The position numbers and the translations under genes are program-made. Under the pieces are notes generated by a model, which was given only the letters and a program-made list of their open reading frames with translations, was not told where the DNA came from and made no database searches. Positions 31,345 through 31,402 of a stretch of 31,402 nt of DNA are shown piece by piece; position 1 is the stretch's first letter, and every line of letters begins with the position of its first letter. Source of the DNA: a virus; the IMG/VR virus record IMGVR_UViG_3300030117_002909, positions 3,710-35,111 of that record. The stretch is one strand, 5' to 3'.

Positions 31345-31364
31345 AGGTTAACAAAAGTCAATAA

Positions 31365-31402
31365 TTACTGATCACCGCCAGATTTATTATTATTAACTGC
31401 TG
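31365..31402 (-). CDS. C-terminal fragment of an upstream gene ending KSGGDQ (partial)
   Basis: The - strand enters from the right edge with a frame reading AVNNNKSGGDQ and TAA at 31367-31365. Only 11 residues are visible, so the call is weak. Another frame (QQLIIINLAVISNY, stop at 31360) is also open. I prefer the first because it is polar and ends near the leader element, as phage genes here do. The glycine pair two residues from the end is notable beside a JAMM/E1 cassette. The rest of the gene lies outside. Confidence 0.35.
   Translation of the reverse strand, partial: AVNNNKSGGDQ

Noticed and set aside
1-31402. CRISPR array, insertion sequence, integrase or attachment site
   Set aside because: No regularly spaced repeats, transposase or recombinase motifs, or tRNA-type target were seen; the repeats found are the leader stems only.
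31361-31402. Alternative - strand frame QQLIIINLAVISNY at the right edge
   Set aside because: Also open, with stop at 31360-31358, but its composition is less typical of the neighbouring C-termini; it cannot be excluded from 14 residues.

Overview
The window is a 31.4-kb internal piece of an AT-rich tailed-phage genome, roughly 30 % G+C by eye. Genes overlap by 1-8 nt or abut, nearly all starts have AGGAGG-like ribosome sites, and the products are tail/ejection proteins and phage replication-recombination proteins. The nozzle-like protein and the string of very large ejection-type proteins suggest a podovirus-like virion. Terminase, portal, capsid and DNA polymerase are not here, so the genome continues on both sides. 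The gene style resembles marine metagenomic phages, but the host cannot be named from the sequence.

Left arm, + strand, about 1-22614 (late/virion genes): small membrane proteins, a calcineurin-like phosphoesterase, a peptidoglycan-binding protein, several tiny proteins, a probable head/fibre beta protein, a 906-aa tail-nozzle/stabilisation-like protein, three alanine/glutamate-rich internal virion proteins (485, 467 and 431 aa), a 3075-aa giant and a 1015-aa partner. The giant carries SAxK, GQ, RxP and DFDFDK motifs in the order seen in crAss-like virion RNA polymerases (double-psi beta-barrel type). I read it as a probable virion-packaged, ejected RNA polymerase.

Right arm, - strand, about 31402-22637 (early/replication genes), convergent with the left arm. 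In transcription order: a C-terminal fragment; a five-gene translationally coupled block with an E2/UBC-like protein, an 83-aa protein, a 47-aa coiled coil, a JAMM metallopeptidase with a perfect motif and a ThiF/E1-like enzyme; Erf recombinase and an SSB-like protein; a small gene, a 33-aa membrane peptide, an AEP-primase/SF4-helicase fusion and a winged-helix protein; then small coiled-coil and zinc proteins, a PDDEXK-type resolvase and a 40-aa ORF.

Two things stand out as possible undescribed biology. First, a phage-borne ubiquitin-like conjugation/deconjugation cassette (E2-like + E1-like + JAMM) sits in the replication region. Second, every intergenic gap longer than 30 nt contains an RNA-type closing stem whose 3' arm ends 16-21 nt before the next start codon. 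These divide the arms into coupled gene blocks and may be processing, stability or promoter-linked elements.
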